DNA from: Bowdeniella nasicola
Lineage (GTDB): Bacteria; Actinomycetota; Actinomycetes; Actinomycetales; Actinomycetaceae
DNA: 64,000 bases
Reading direction: 5' to 3'
Assembly (NCBI RefSeq): GCF_900107735.1
Contig: NZ_FNQV01000001.1
Coordinates: 203,034-267,033 of the forward strand
Position 1 is the stretch's first letter, and each line of letters opens with the position of its first letter. The position numbers were made by a program, and so were the translations under genes. A model generated the notes under the pieces. That model made no database searches. It was given only the letters and a program-made list of their open reading frames with translations, and was not told where the DNA came from. This document shows positions 46,788 through 56,100 of the stretch, piece after piece.

Positions 46788-47984
46788 ATGCCACTGATGA
46801 AGCGGGCCACGTCGAAGCGGCCACTGGTAGCGAGCCTGGGCGCGTTCTTCGGGATGCCCGATCCCGCGCGCGCCACGAACGAGGCCGCACGCGTCAGCGC
46901 TGTGCTGCAACGGCGCTCATTCCTGGCGGGTATGGCGACCGTTTTGCTGTTGACCTTCAGCGCCATCGCTCCCTTGCCGTACGTGATTGAGCATCCCGGC
47001 CCGACGGTCGATGTGCTCGGGGACTACCGCGGCCAAAAGCTCATCACCGTGCCCGATGAACAGCAGGTCGGTGGCCCGCTGCGAATGACGACAGTCTCCG
47101 TCTCAGGCCTCCCTGGCGACTCCATCCTCGCGATGCCGCTAACCTTTGGAGTCTTTAACTCCAAACTTGGCGTCATGCCGCGCGAGTTGCTCTTCCCCGA
47201 GGGCCAAACCGCTGAGGAGAACCGCGAAATCTCCGCAGCTCAGATGAACTCCTCCCAGGAAAACGCCTCCATCGCGGCGCTCGAGTCCATGGGACGCAAA
47301 GTTCCCGTCAACCTCGAAGTAGCAGGCTTCGCCGAAGGCTCCAGCGCGGCCGTACAGGCCAAGGTGGGGGATATCGTGAAAACCGTTGCGGCCCCGGGTC
47401 ACGAGGTCTTGGACGCCAGCTCGTACCGCGACGTCATTGGTCTCATGGCCACGATCGCCCCCGGCACTAACGTCAAGGTCACGGTGGAGCGAGACGGCAA
47501 ACCCGTCGACCTTGCCATCACAACGATGGATCCGCCGGTCAATCCCGACGGTACGCCGCAGCGAGAAGGCTCGCTGTTAGGCCTGGCGCTGTACGCCCAC
47601 CCCAAGGAGAAGCTCGACATCGACTTTGGGGTCGGCGACCGCATCGGCGGACCCTCGGCGGGTCTCATGTTTGCGCTCGGAATCATCGACATGATGACGC
47701 CCGGGCCGCTCACCGGGGACGCATCGGTCGCGGGCACGGGCACGATCTCGCTCGACGGCGCGGTCGGCCCCATCGGCGGTATCCGGCAGAAAATGTGGGG
47801 CGCTAAGCGCGACGGCGCGAGCTTCTTCCTCATTCCCGAGGCGAACTGCGCCGAGACTATCGGGCACGTGCCAGATGGCTTGCAGGGCATCAAGGTTCAG
47901 CGCCTGGACGACGCGCTCGCCGCGGTCAAGTCGATCGCGGCGGGGGATACCTCCAAGCTCGCGACGTGTGAGGCCCCGAGCTAG
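46788..47984 (+). CDS. PDZ-domain Lon-like (S16) serine protease
   Basis: A 398-residue membrane-anchored protease. A hydrophobic span at about residues 46-65 (MATVLLLTFSAIAPLPYVIE) is followed by a PDZ domain (VNLEVAGFAEGSSAAVQAKV) and a Lon-type proteolytic domain. The catalytic Ser is in GGPSAGLMFALGI and the Lys in GGIRQKMWGAKRDGA. It corresponds to Rv3194c by family and position. ATG 46788 or ATG 46797 may start the protein. It converges on the PPA1309 gene with a shared CTAG. Confidence 0.91.
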   Translation: MPLMKRATSKRPLVASLGAFFGMPDPARATNEAARVSAVLQRRSFLAGMATVLLLTFSAIAPLPYVIEHPGPTVDVLGDYRGQKLITVPDEQQVGGPLRMTTVSVSGLPGDSILAMPLTFGVFNSKLGVMPRELLFPEGQTAEENREISAAQMNSSQENASIAALESMGRKVPVNLEVAGFAEGSSAAVQAKVGDIVKTVAAPGHEVLDASSYRDVIGLMATIAPGTNVKVTVERDGKPVDLAITTMDPPVNPDGTPQREGSLLGLALYAHPKEKLDIDFGVGDRIGGPSAGLMFALGIIDMMTPGPLTGDASVAGTGTISLDGAVGPIGGIRQKMWGAKRDGASFFLIPEANCAETIGHVPDGLQGIKVQRLDDALAAVKSIAAGDTSKLATCEAPS

Positions 47985-48526
47985 TCGAACGTCGCGAGCA
48001 GAGCCTCGGCCAGCCCCGGAACAAGGTTCTCGCCGCCCATGACGTCCGCTTCGTGGTGGCGCATCCGCAGCACGGACCACGTCTCGCCGCTGCGCAACAC
48101 GCCCACGACCATGCGAACGTCCTCGCGCTGTGGGTGATTGAGGTAGGCGCTCGCGTCCGCTTCCGGGCCGAGTCCCGCCTCCGCTTCGGGTGGTAACACG
48201 ATGCGCTCGACGACGATGGCCGCGCCCGCCACCGCTTCCGGCCACGCAATGCGCGCGAGGAGATCCTCGAGCTCGTCAACCTCCGGCAGCTGATCCTGCT
48301 CCACGCTCGTCAAGTGCTCGGGATCGCCCTCCGCCTCGACCTTAATCGAGCCCGGCAACTCGGCAGCAAATTGCTCGTCACTGGCCAGGGCCTCGGCGGT
48401 GCGGATGAGCGCGAAGAGATGCACGGGACCATCCCACGGCAGCTTCGCCACGTGGTCGTCGATATCGGAAACCGCGCGGGCGAGGGCCCATTGGCGCGGC
48501 GTACGGTCGGCGGGAGGTGTCGTCAT
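47981..48526 (-). CDS. PPA1309-family protein
   Basis: A 181-residue soluble actinobacterial protein of unknown role. It contains WALARAVSDIDDHVAKLPWD, VHLFALIRTAEAL, the LARIAWPEAVAGAAIVVERI segment and a final GENLVPGLAEALLATF. ATG 48526 is preferred because GACAAT ends 6 bases upstream and this avoids overlap with nirK; ATG 48544 is the alternative. Homologues usually lie between the PDZ protease and the UPF0182 gene, but here the nitrite reductase module separates them. Confidence 0.82.
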   Translation of the reverse strand: MTTPPADRTPRQWALARAVSDIDDHVAKLPWDGPVHLFALIRTAEALASDEQFAAELPGSIKVEAEGDPEHLTSVEQDQLPEVDELEDLLARIAWPEAVAGAAIVVERIVLPPEAEAGLGPEADASAYLNHPQREDVRMVVGVLRSGETWSVLRMRHHEADVMGGENLVPGLAEALLATFD

Positions 48527-48540
48527 GGTCCTATTGTCAC

Positions 48541-51186
48541 TCATTTCGTCACGACGACCTGCCCCTTAGCCCCGCGCTCGGCCTCCACCATGATGTGGTT
48601 GACGAAGGTGTAGGTGCCGGCCTCGGGGAACACGAGCTCGACGAACCCGCCCTCGGCGGCCATGAGTCCGAGCGCCTGGGAGCCGCCCGAGAGCTCGTTA
48701 CCCGGCTGCAGGAGGTAGGCGCCCTCCTTAAAGACCGTGTCGAATTGGCCGCCGACGATGTGGAAGGACAGCGGCACCGCCACGCCGGCGTCGAGCACCC
48801 AGAATCGTACCCGTTGCCCGACCGTGACCTGCAGCGGATGCGCCACGTACTGGTTGGGATAGCCATTGAAATGGGTCGTATCGTGCTGGCCGCTCGCGAT
48901 CTTGGCGGCGTCGGCGATCTGCCCGTCGGGCCCGTAGTAGGACTCGCCCTGCACGAGCACGAAGGAGTGGTCGACGGCGGGCAGGTCCGGAGGTTCGATG
49001 ACGACGGCGCCATACATGCCGTTCGCGATATGCAGGCTCATCGGTGCCGTCGAGCAGTGATACATCCAGATTCCGGAGCGCGTCGCGGTAAACGTGTAGA
49101 CGAGTGACTCGCCGGGCTCGATGGTGCGCATCGGTTCATCGGGGGCGAGCGCGCCCGCGTGGAAATCGATCGAATGGCCCATCGTGCCCTTGTTCACCAG
49201 CGTGATGACGAAGGTATCGCCCACCCGCCCGTGCAGCGTGGGGCCTGGCATTTGAGCGTTAAACAGCCAGATGTTCTGTGTTAGCCCGGGAGCGACTTCG
49301 ATGGTCTCCTCGGTGACGTCGAAGGTGAGGTTGTGCGTGACGGGCCCGGAGGCGGGCGGCAGCGGCGCGAGCACCGGGTCGCGATAGCGGGTCGGATCCA
49401 TCTCGCCGGCGAGGTCGAAGTCCGCCCTCGGTGCCGGCGCGTGCGCCGAATGATCATGCTCGGGGCTCGGCGCCGTATCGGCCGAACCGGCAACCTTAAT
49501 GTGGAAGACCATGCCCATCTGGCGGTGGCCCGCGATCGAGCACCAGCCCTCGATGTCCTCGGTGATCACGCCTGCGTCCAGGGTCGCGGTCGCACCGGGG
49601 GAGATGCGCTCGGTTGCCGCGCCGCTCGGCAAGACGAGGTCGTGCGCCTGGTCGTCGGAGTTTTCCAGGTTGATCACGAGGCGATTGCCAGCGGGAACCT
49701 CGACGAGGTCGGGCACGAAACGCATGGCCTTGATGTCGATCGTCACCTCGGTCGTCTCGCCCGTCGTCGCGACGGCCGCCGCGGCGGGGGAGGTCGCCTG
49801 CTGTGCGGTACGCAACCCCGCGCCGGCAGGGTCGGCCGCCGCCGCTGCCACGACGATGAGGCTCGTCGCCATAAGCGCGGCGAGCGTCGGCTTCAGCGCC
49901 CCGGGTTTCGGTGCCCGCGTGCCATCGCGGCGAATCTCCGGTGGCGGTGCCGCCTCAGCCTGGGCGGGCGTGACGGGCAGCAGAGCACTGATGAGGCAAT
50001 AGACGGTGGCGAGTGCTGCCGCCAGGGCAGTCACCGACGCCGCGACGATGACGAGCGAGACACTGCCCAGCACGTAGATCGCGAGCGCGAGATTGAGCAG
50101 GGCGACGCGCCACACACCGCCGGCATTCGCCCGCACATTGCGCACCCGCACCGCGGTGGGGCCGCCGCCGGCGACGACGGGCAGGAGATAGCCGAGCGCG
50201 CCAAGGACAATCTGCGCGACGCCGCCGGCCAAGATCGGCAGCACGAAGCGACCGAGGCTGGAGAGCACGACGATTGCCTCGCCCGCGATGAGGGAGAGGC
50301 CAAAAACGACGAGACTTGCGAGTAGCCACACCGCTCCGGCCGCTACCGATAGGGCCGGAAAGGTCGTATCCAGTTGGGGTTGGGTATCCCTGGCAAGCGG
50401 CACGAGGATCGCGAGCGCCACCGCGACGAACGCTAGAACCCCGAGCCCGACCAGCAGCCCGCTGGGAAGGCCGGTCCCGGCGATCAGGGGGATAGCGAGC
50501 GCTCCACCAGCCGCGCCCACGACGGTGATCGCGAGCCACGGCAGGTATCGGCGCGCGGCGCGTTCGGCGCTCTCGGGCAGCCGCGTGCGAAGAATGGTCG
50601 GCCACAGCGTCAGCAGCGTGCCGATGATCGGCAGGCCGATCCACCCGAGCACGTTAAACGACAGGTGCGCGCCGCGCAGCGCCGCGGACATGCTGGCCGA
50701 TAGATCGGGCAGCGAGAGCGCGAAACCCGCAATAATTCCGGGCACGAAGAGCGCTGCCGCCATGACGTAGGCGCGCACCGCGAAGGTGAAGCGGGCCGGC
50801 AAGGCGCTCGCGAGTTGCCGTCCCAAGCGCACGGCGTGAGCGAGGACCGCAAGCGACAGGATGCCTGCGCCGATCCCCGTCAGCGCCGTGTGGCCGGCCA
50901 CCATGCCGGCGCCCGTGGCGATGATCCCGACGTTGAGTGCGGCTAGCACGAGGGCTTCGCCGCGGCGGCTGCGCGGCGGGCGCGAGCGCAGGATCGAGGT
51001 CGTGAAGTGATTCGTCCAAATAAACAGCGCGTTCGTGGCCACCCCGAGCGTGAAGGTGTGGACCATGAGCCACGTCGCCTCGGGGACGAATCGGTGTGCC
51101 GTGACGGCGGCCGCGGCAACGAGCATCCATACGATGACGACGGCGCCCACGCTCTGGTGCCAGGCGGCGCGAGAGATCGGACTCAT
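48541..51186 (-). CDS. nirK: Copper nitrite reductase fused to membrane and cupredoxin domains
   Basis: An 881-residue three-part protein reducing nitrite to NO outside the membrane. Residues 1-450 hold about ten membrane segments with HTFTLG and AHLSFNVLGWIG. Residues about 480-580 are a blue-copper domain (QAHDLVLPSG, GWCSIAGHRQMGM). The rest is NirK: HSIDFHAG carries type 1 His, catalytic Asp674 and type 2 His; WMYHCS has His and Cys711; HIANGM has His and Met; SFHIVGG and VNHIMVEA give the remaining type 2 ligands. All seven copper ligands are kept. It overlaps the NnrS-like gene (ATGA). Confidence 0.9.
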   Translation of the reverse strand: MSPISRAAWHQSVGAVVIVWMLVAAAAVTAHRFVPEATWLMVHTFTLGVATNALFIWTNHFTTSILRSRPPRSRRGEALVLAALNVGIIATGAGMVAGHTALTGIGAGILSLAVLAHAVRLGRQLASALPARFTFAVRAYVMAAALFVPGIIAGFALSLPDLSASMSAALRGAHLSFNVLGWIGLPIIGTLLTLWPTILRTRLPESAERAARRYLPWLAITVVGAAGGALAIPLIAGTGLPSGLLVGLGVLAFVAVALAILVPLARDTQPQLDTTFPALSVAAGAVWLLASLVVFGLSLIAGEAIVVLSSLGRFVLPILAGGVAQIVLGALGYLLPVVAGGGPTAVRVRNVRANAGGVWRVALLNLALAIYVLGSVSLVIVAASVTALAAALATVYCLISALLPVTPAQAEAAPPPEIRRDGTRAPKPGALKPTLAALMATSLIVVAAAAADPAGAGLRTAQQATSPAAAAVATTGETTEVTIDIKAMRFVPDLVEVPAGNRLVINLENSDDQAHDLVLPSGAATERISPGATATLDAGVITEDIEGWCSIAGHRQMGMVFHIKVAGSADTAPSPEHDHSAHAPAPRADFDLAGEMDPTRYRDPVLAPLPPASGPVTHNLTFDVTEETIEVAPGLTQNIWLFNAQMPGPTLHGRVGDTFVITLVNKGTMGHSIDFHAGALAPDEPMRTIEPGESLVYTFTATRSGIWMYHCSTAPMSLHIANGMYGAVVIEPPDLPAVDHSFVLVQGESYYGPDGQIADAAKIASGQHDTTHFNGYPNQYVAHPLQVTVGQRVRFWVLDAGVAVPLSFHIVGGQFDTVFKEGAYLLQPGNELSGGSQALGLMAAEGGFVELVFPEAGTYTFVNHIMVEAERGAKGQVVVTK

Positions 51187-52283
51187 GGGGTGGATCCTTC
51201 AACGGTGGGGCGAGCAGTTGAGGCTCGCAGTGAGGTTGCCACCGAGGTGGCCACGAACGTCAGGACGGCGACGACGGTGATGATCCCGCCTAGCTGCCAG
51301 GCCTGGCCCGCGCCGCGAATATCGGCGACGATCCGCACCGCGAGTCCGATGTTGAGCGCAATGGTGGCGGCCCACGCGAGCGGGCGGTAGGGCAGCGGCC
51401 GCTTGAGCACGGCGGGCAAAATAATGGGCGCGTGCGCGATGATCATCGAGATCGTGAAGCCGAGCGTGATCGAGTGGATGACCGTGTCATATACGCGCGA
51501 GGTCGCAAGCGAACCGCCGAGCAGCCACGCCATCGAGCCGATCGCAAGCCAGGCGGTTGCCGCAAGCATGTTCGCCGCCGCAAACCGCGGCAGGCCGGCG
51601 CCGGCAATGGTGCGACGCGAGACGTCGAAGATCGCGAGCCAGCCGGCAAGGGCGAGCAAGACGAGCGCCACGACCTCCGCGGGCACGCCCGCGAGCGTCC
51701 CCATCGCCGCGACAAGGAGCGCCGCCGACAGCACGTAGGCGGCCCGTTCGGCGCCCTGCGATAGCGAAATGCGCGCGAGTTCCACCCGCTCGCCAACGAT
51801 CGTTAAGACCAGGAAGGCAGCCAGCCACGGCGCGACGGCCCAGGTCTGGGCCCCAACAGCCCACAGCACGACGGCCGCCAGCCCACCAAGCGCGCCAAGG
51901 AGCTGGATCGCGAGCGCGATCGACAGTCCGCGGCGGGCAAGGCGCAGGTAGACGACGACGAGCCCCGCCATACCAACGATCTGCAGCAGCTGGCCGACCA
52001 GCGGATTGCTCGCCAGCAGCGCCAGGCCGCCCGCCCCGAGTGCGAGCGGCGCGATGATGAGGGCGCGCGAGCGAAGCGCGACGACGCGCTCCAAGCAGAT
52101 GAGAGTTCCGATGAACCCCATCACCATGATCTGGCCGTGCCGCGCGGCCGGCGCATCGGAGGCGACGGGCGCCCATGCCGCCACCAGGTTCAGCGCCCAG
52201 TTGAGCCCCACGAGCAGGCAGGCGCCTCCGGTAAGTAGGATGGGCCAGCGCCACGACGTCGGGAGCTGCGGAGTATTAGTCAC
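51183..52283 (-). CDS. NnrS-like heme/copper membrane protein
   Basis: A 366-residue integral membrane protein with about ten to twelve hydrophobic segments. HGQIMVMGFIGTLICLERVV and VIHSITLGFTISMIIAHAP match NnrS-type histidine motifs. The HSITLG segment and the following helices resemble the N-terminal domain of the adjoining NirK fusion, which has HTFTLG. NnrS proteins bind heme and ease NO stress. GTG 52283 is chosen because TACGGT ends 7 bases upstream. It is followed by nirK with a 4-base overlap and preceded by a regulator 19 bases away. Confidence 0.82.
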   Translation of the reverse strand: MTNTPQLPTSWRWPILLTGGACLLVGLNWALNLVAAWAPVASDAPAARHGQIMVMGFIGTLICLERVVALRSRALIIAPLALGAGGLALLASNPLVGQLLQIVGMAGLVVVYLRLARRGLSIALAIQLLGALGGLAAVVLWAVGAQTWAVAPWLAAFLVLTIVGERVELARISLSQGAERAAYVLSAALLVAAMGTLAGVPAEVVALVLLALAGWLAIFDVSRRTIAGAGLPRFAAANMLAATAWLAIGSMAWLLGGSLATSRVYDTVIHSITLGFTISMIIAHAPIILPAVLKRPLPYRPLAWAATIALNIGLAVRIVADIRGAGQAWQLGGIITVVAVLTFVATSVATSLRASTARPTVEGSTP

Positions 52284-52300
52284 GGAATTAACCGTACTAA
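52276..52300. promoter_or_regulatory. Operator-like repeat over the NnrS-like gene start
   Basis: TTAGTCACGG (52276-52285), AATTAA, CCGTACTAA (52292-52300): an inverted repeat with one unpaired base. It covers both the minus-strand -10 element TACGGT (52296-52291) and the GTG start codon at 52283, so a bound repressor would block initiation. Confidence 0.5.
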
Positions 52301-52302
52301 AC

Positions 52303-52977
52303 TCACTCCCGTTCGGACACCTCCACGAGGCAGGAACGCGGTGTGGCAAAGGGCACGAGTCGCGCCGCGGCATTCTCGCCCGAGGCCGCAACAATGGTGT
52401 CGATCATGCCGCGGTGGATCGAACACAGCCCGGGCGGCACGTCGGTGCCGGCGGACAGCAGCGGACACTGTCGCAGCTCAAGGGAGCGCCCCGGTTCGGC
52501 AACCTCCGGCGCAAATCCCATCTCCACCATGAGCTGCCGGATCGCCGCCAGTGATCCCTCGGACAGGTCCGCACCCTCGGCCTGCATGATGTCCTGGCCC
52601 CAGCGCATGCCCCAGTCGTAGGCGATGGCATCAGCCTGATCCGGATCCAGCGTGCGCAGCGCCGCCACGATCAGGCCCACCAGGTGCTGCGCGGGCCCCT
52701 CGATGGATGAGGAGCGCGCGCGGTAGACCTTCTTCGGCCGCCCCCGCCCGCCGACGGCCTCCGTGTCAAAGTCGACGAGCCCCAGTTCCTCAAGCCGGGC
52801 CAGGTGCTCGCGCACGGTATTGGGGTGGGCAGCGAGCGCCTGCGCTATCTCGGCGATCGACAGCGGGTGGGGGTGCGCAAGGATCTCGTCGAAAAGCCGC
52901 CGCTGCTGTTTGGTCAGCGAGCCGATCGCCGCAAGCGTCTGAGCGGTAGGGCGCGGTCCGCGCTGCGAAATGGCCAT
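52303..52977 (-). CDS. ArsR/SufR-like regulator with C-terminal cysteine cluster
   Basis: A 224-residue regulator. The N-terminal winged helix (LSIAEIAQALAAHPNTVREH, then LARLEELGLVDF) binds DNA. The C-terminal part shows LRQCPLLSAG, GLCSIHRGM and TPRSCLVEV, a Cys/Cys/His/Cys set like the Fe-S-binding pocket of SufR-type proteins. That makes it a plausible sensor of NO, nitrite or redox state for the genes directly downstream. ATG 52977 has AGGGG upstream. The 149-base gap to the UPF0182 gene holds divergent promoters. Confidence 0.84.
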   Translation of the reverse strand: MAISQRGPRPTAQTLAAIGSLTKQQRRLFDEILAHPHPLSIAEIAQALAAHPNTVREHLARLEELGLVDFDTEAVGGRGRPKKVYRARSSSIEGPAQHLVGLIVAALRTLDPDQADAIAYDWGMRWGQDIMQAEGADLSEGSLAAIRQLMVEMGFAPEVAEPGRSLELRQCPLLSAGTDVPPGLCSIHRGMIDTIVAASGENAAARLVPFATPRSCLVEVSERE

Positions 52978-53062
52978 GTCTCGACCCCTGTTCCTGCGAC
53001 GAAAATAATCCGGAGACAACCGGAGATTTTATCACGGCCGCGTCCGCTGCGGGAGGAACGAA

Positions 53063-53093
53063 GGTGACCACCGCCCAGCGTGACCTATAGGCT
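53063..53093 (+). promoter_or_regulatory. Promoter of the UPF0182 gene
   Basis: GGTGAC (53063-53068) and TATAGG (53086-53091) are 17 bases apart; TAGGCT (53088-53093) is an alternative -10. A leader of about 30 bases carries GGAG (53118-53121) before GTG 53127. Confidence 0.4.
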
Positions 53094-53126
53094 AGATGGA
53101 GACGAAACCCCATAGATGGAGTGATT

Positions 53127-56100
53127 GTGAACTCGGACGATTCGAAGCGACCGGAAGACGAGGACGGCCGCCCCGACGACGAGAAAGCCGGCGGTGAGGG
53201 CGGCAAAGCGCAAAGCGGTGACCCGTTTTTCGGTCCCGGCGGACTTTTCGGCGCGGTCTTCGGCGCCCCCGACGGTGATTCCAAGGGCCCAGACCGGCCC
53301 GTAGGCCCCTTCGGCATGTTCGGCATGGGCGGCCCCACCGATCCACGCCGCCCGGGCGGGCCTTCCGGCCCCGCGGGCCCCGGCGGAGGCAGCGGTGGTA
53401 GCGGTGGCGGCGGTGGACGCGGCCCCGCAGGCTCGCCCTTTGGCCGCCCCGGCCGTCCCTCGGGCCCGGGCAAATCGCTCTTCAGTGGCGGCAAACCCAG
53501 CCCGCTGCTCATCACGCTGCTAATCCTTGGCGCCATCGGCTTCACGCTGTGGGCCGCGGCAGGTTTTTATACCGACATCCTGTGGTTCAACCAGATCGGA
53601 TTCTCCTCCGTCTTTTGGACGACGTGGATCGCCCGCGCCGTCATGTTCCTCATCGGCTTCGTCCTGACGGCGCTCGTGCTGTTCTTCACGATGCAGTGGG
53701 CTTATCGTTCGCGCCCCAAGGCCGATTCCGGCGCCTCGGCGCAGTCGATGGAACGCTACCGCCAAGCGATCGACCCGATGCGCAAATTCCTGTTCGTCGT
53801 CGTACCCCTCATCATGGGCCTGTTCACGGGCTCCTCGCTCGCCGCGCAGTGGCAGACGTTCCTGCTGTGGTGGAACCGCGCGCCGTTTAACTCCAAGGAC
53901 CCGATCTTCGGGATGGACAACTCCTTCTTTGTCTTCTCCCTGCCCTTCATCCGCTCGATCGTTTCCTTCCTGCTGATGCTCGCGATCTTCTCGACGATCG
54001 CGGGCCTCGTCGTCAGCTACATTTACGGCGGCGTCAAGACCCAGCCGAAGTTCCATATGGACAAGTCGGCCCGCATCCACGCCTCCCTCGCCGGCGCCTT
54101 CGTCGTGCTCCTGATCGGCGTGAACTACTGGCTCGACCGCTACTCGCTGCTGCTGAAGCAAAACCCGCGCTTCCTCGGGGCGGGCTACACCGACGTGCAC
54201 GCGGTCCTGCCCGCCAAGGCGATCCTGGCCGCGATCGCGCTCGTCGTCGTCGTGCTGTTCGTCATCACCGCCTACCGTGGCTCGTGGAAGCTGCCGGCCG
54301 TGGGCGTTGCGCTCATGGTGGTCTCCGCGCTCGTCCTCGGGATGGGCTATCCCTACCTCGTCGAGAAGTTCCGCGTGACCCCGAACGCGCAGGAAATCGA
54401 ATCGACCTATATCCAAAACAACATCGACGCGACCCTGAACGCCTACGGCTTGCAGGACGTCGATACCCAGACCTACGCCGCCAAGACGACGGCTGAGGCT
54501 GGCCAGCTGCGGGAGGACTCCGAGTCGACGGCCTCGATCCGGTTGCTCGATCCGAACGTCGTCTCGCCGACGTTTAGGCAGCTGCAGCAAAACCGGCAGT
54601 ACTACAACTTCCCGCCGCAGCTCAGCGTCGACCGCTACGAGATCGACGGCGTCAAGCATGACACCGTCATCGGTGTGCGCGAACTGCAGCAAGATGGCCT
54701 CGACGCCTCCCAGCGCACCTGGGTGAACGACCACACCGTCTACACCCACGGCTTCGGCGTCGTCGCAGCCAAGGGCAATACGACGGCCTCCGATGGTCGC
54801 CCCTCCTTCATGCAGCAGGGCATCCCCTCCACGGGCGTGCTCGGCGATTACGAGCCGCGCGTCTATTTCGGGGAATCCTCCCCGCTGTACTCCATCGTCG
54901 GAGCCCCCGAAGGTACCGAGCCGTGGGAGCTCGACTACCCCGACGACAACGCCCCCAACGGCCAGGTCAACACGACCTACCAGGGCGACGGCGGCCCCTC
55001 GATCGGCAACCTGTGGAACAAGCTGCTGTTCGCCATCAAGTTCGGCTCGTGGGACATCCTGTTCTCCGAGCGCGTCACGAGCGAATCGCAGATCCTCTAC
55101 GACCGGGCACCGCGCGAACGCGTCGCCAAGGTCGCGCCCTACCTGACGCTGGATGGCCGCTCCTACCCGGCCGTCGTGGATCGCGACGACAACCCGGAAA
55201 CGCCGAAGGAACTGGTCTGGATCGTCGACGGGTACACGACCTCCAACAACTTCCCCTACTCGGCGCGCGCCCAGCTCGAGCAGGCCGTGGAGGACTCGCT
55301 CACCCAGGGCCAGCAGATCATCGCGACGAGCTCGCAGATCAACTACATCCGCAACTCCGTCAAGGCCGTCGTCAACGCCTACGACGGATCCGTCACCCTG
55401 TACGCGTGGGATGAAGACGACCCCGTGCTCAAGGCCTGGATGGCCGTCTACCCCGACACCGTCAAGCCGAAGAGCGAGATCAGCGGCGACCTCATGAGCC
55501 ACCTGCGCTACCCGGAGGACCTGTTCAAGGTCCAACGCGAACTGCTGACGAAGTACCACGTGACGGACGCGCGCTCGTTCTACTCCGGCGGTGACTTCTG
55601 GAAGTCGCCGGATGACCCGACGCAGTCCAACGCTCGCATCTCCCAGCCGCCGTACTACCTCACCTTGAAGATGCCGGGACAGGACGAGGCGACGTTCTCG
55701 CTGACCTCCTCCTTCACCCCGGGCGGTCAAACCGACCGCGAGGTACTCACCGGCTTCCTCGCCGTCGACGCCGAACCCGGCTCAACAGCGGGCGAGGTGC
55801 GCGAAGGCTACGGCAAGCTCCGGCTGCTGGAGCTGCCGCGTGACCTCACAGTGCCCGGCCCCGGCCAGGTGCAAAACATGTTCAATGCCGCGCCGCGCAT
55901 CTCCCAGGAACTCAACCTGCTGGCACAAAATGCCTCCCAGGTGATCCGCGGCAACCTGCTCACGCTACCCGTCGGCGATGGCCTGCTCTACGTCCAGCCG
56001 ATCTACGTCCAATCGGCGCAGGGCACGAAGTTCCCGCTGCTGCACCGCATCACCGTCGCCTTCGGAGACGAGATCGGCTACGCCGCGACGCTCGATGAAG

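Noticed and set aside
53520..55730. A 736-codon open frame antisense to the UPF0182 gene
   Set aside because: It is Val/Asp/Arg-rich with no recognisable domain, and lies fully opposite a well-conserved gene. Long antisense frames are common in GC-rich DNA.
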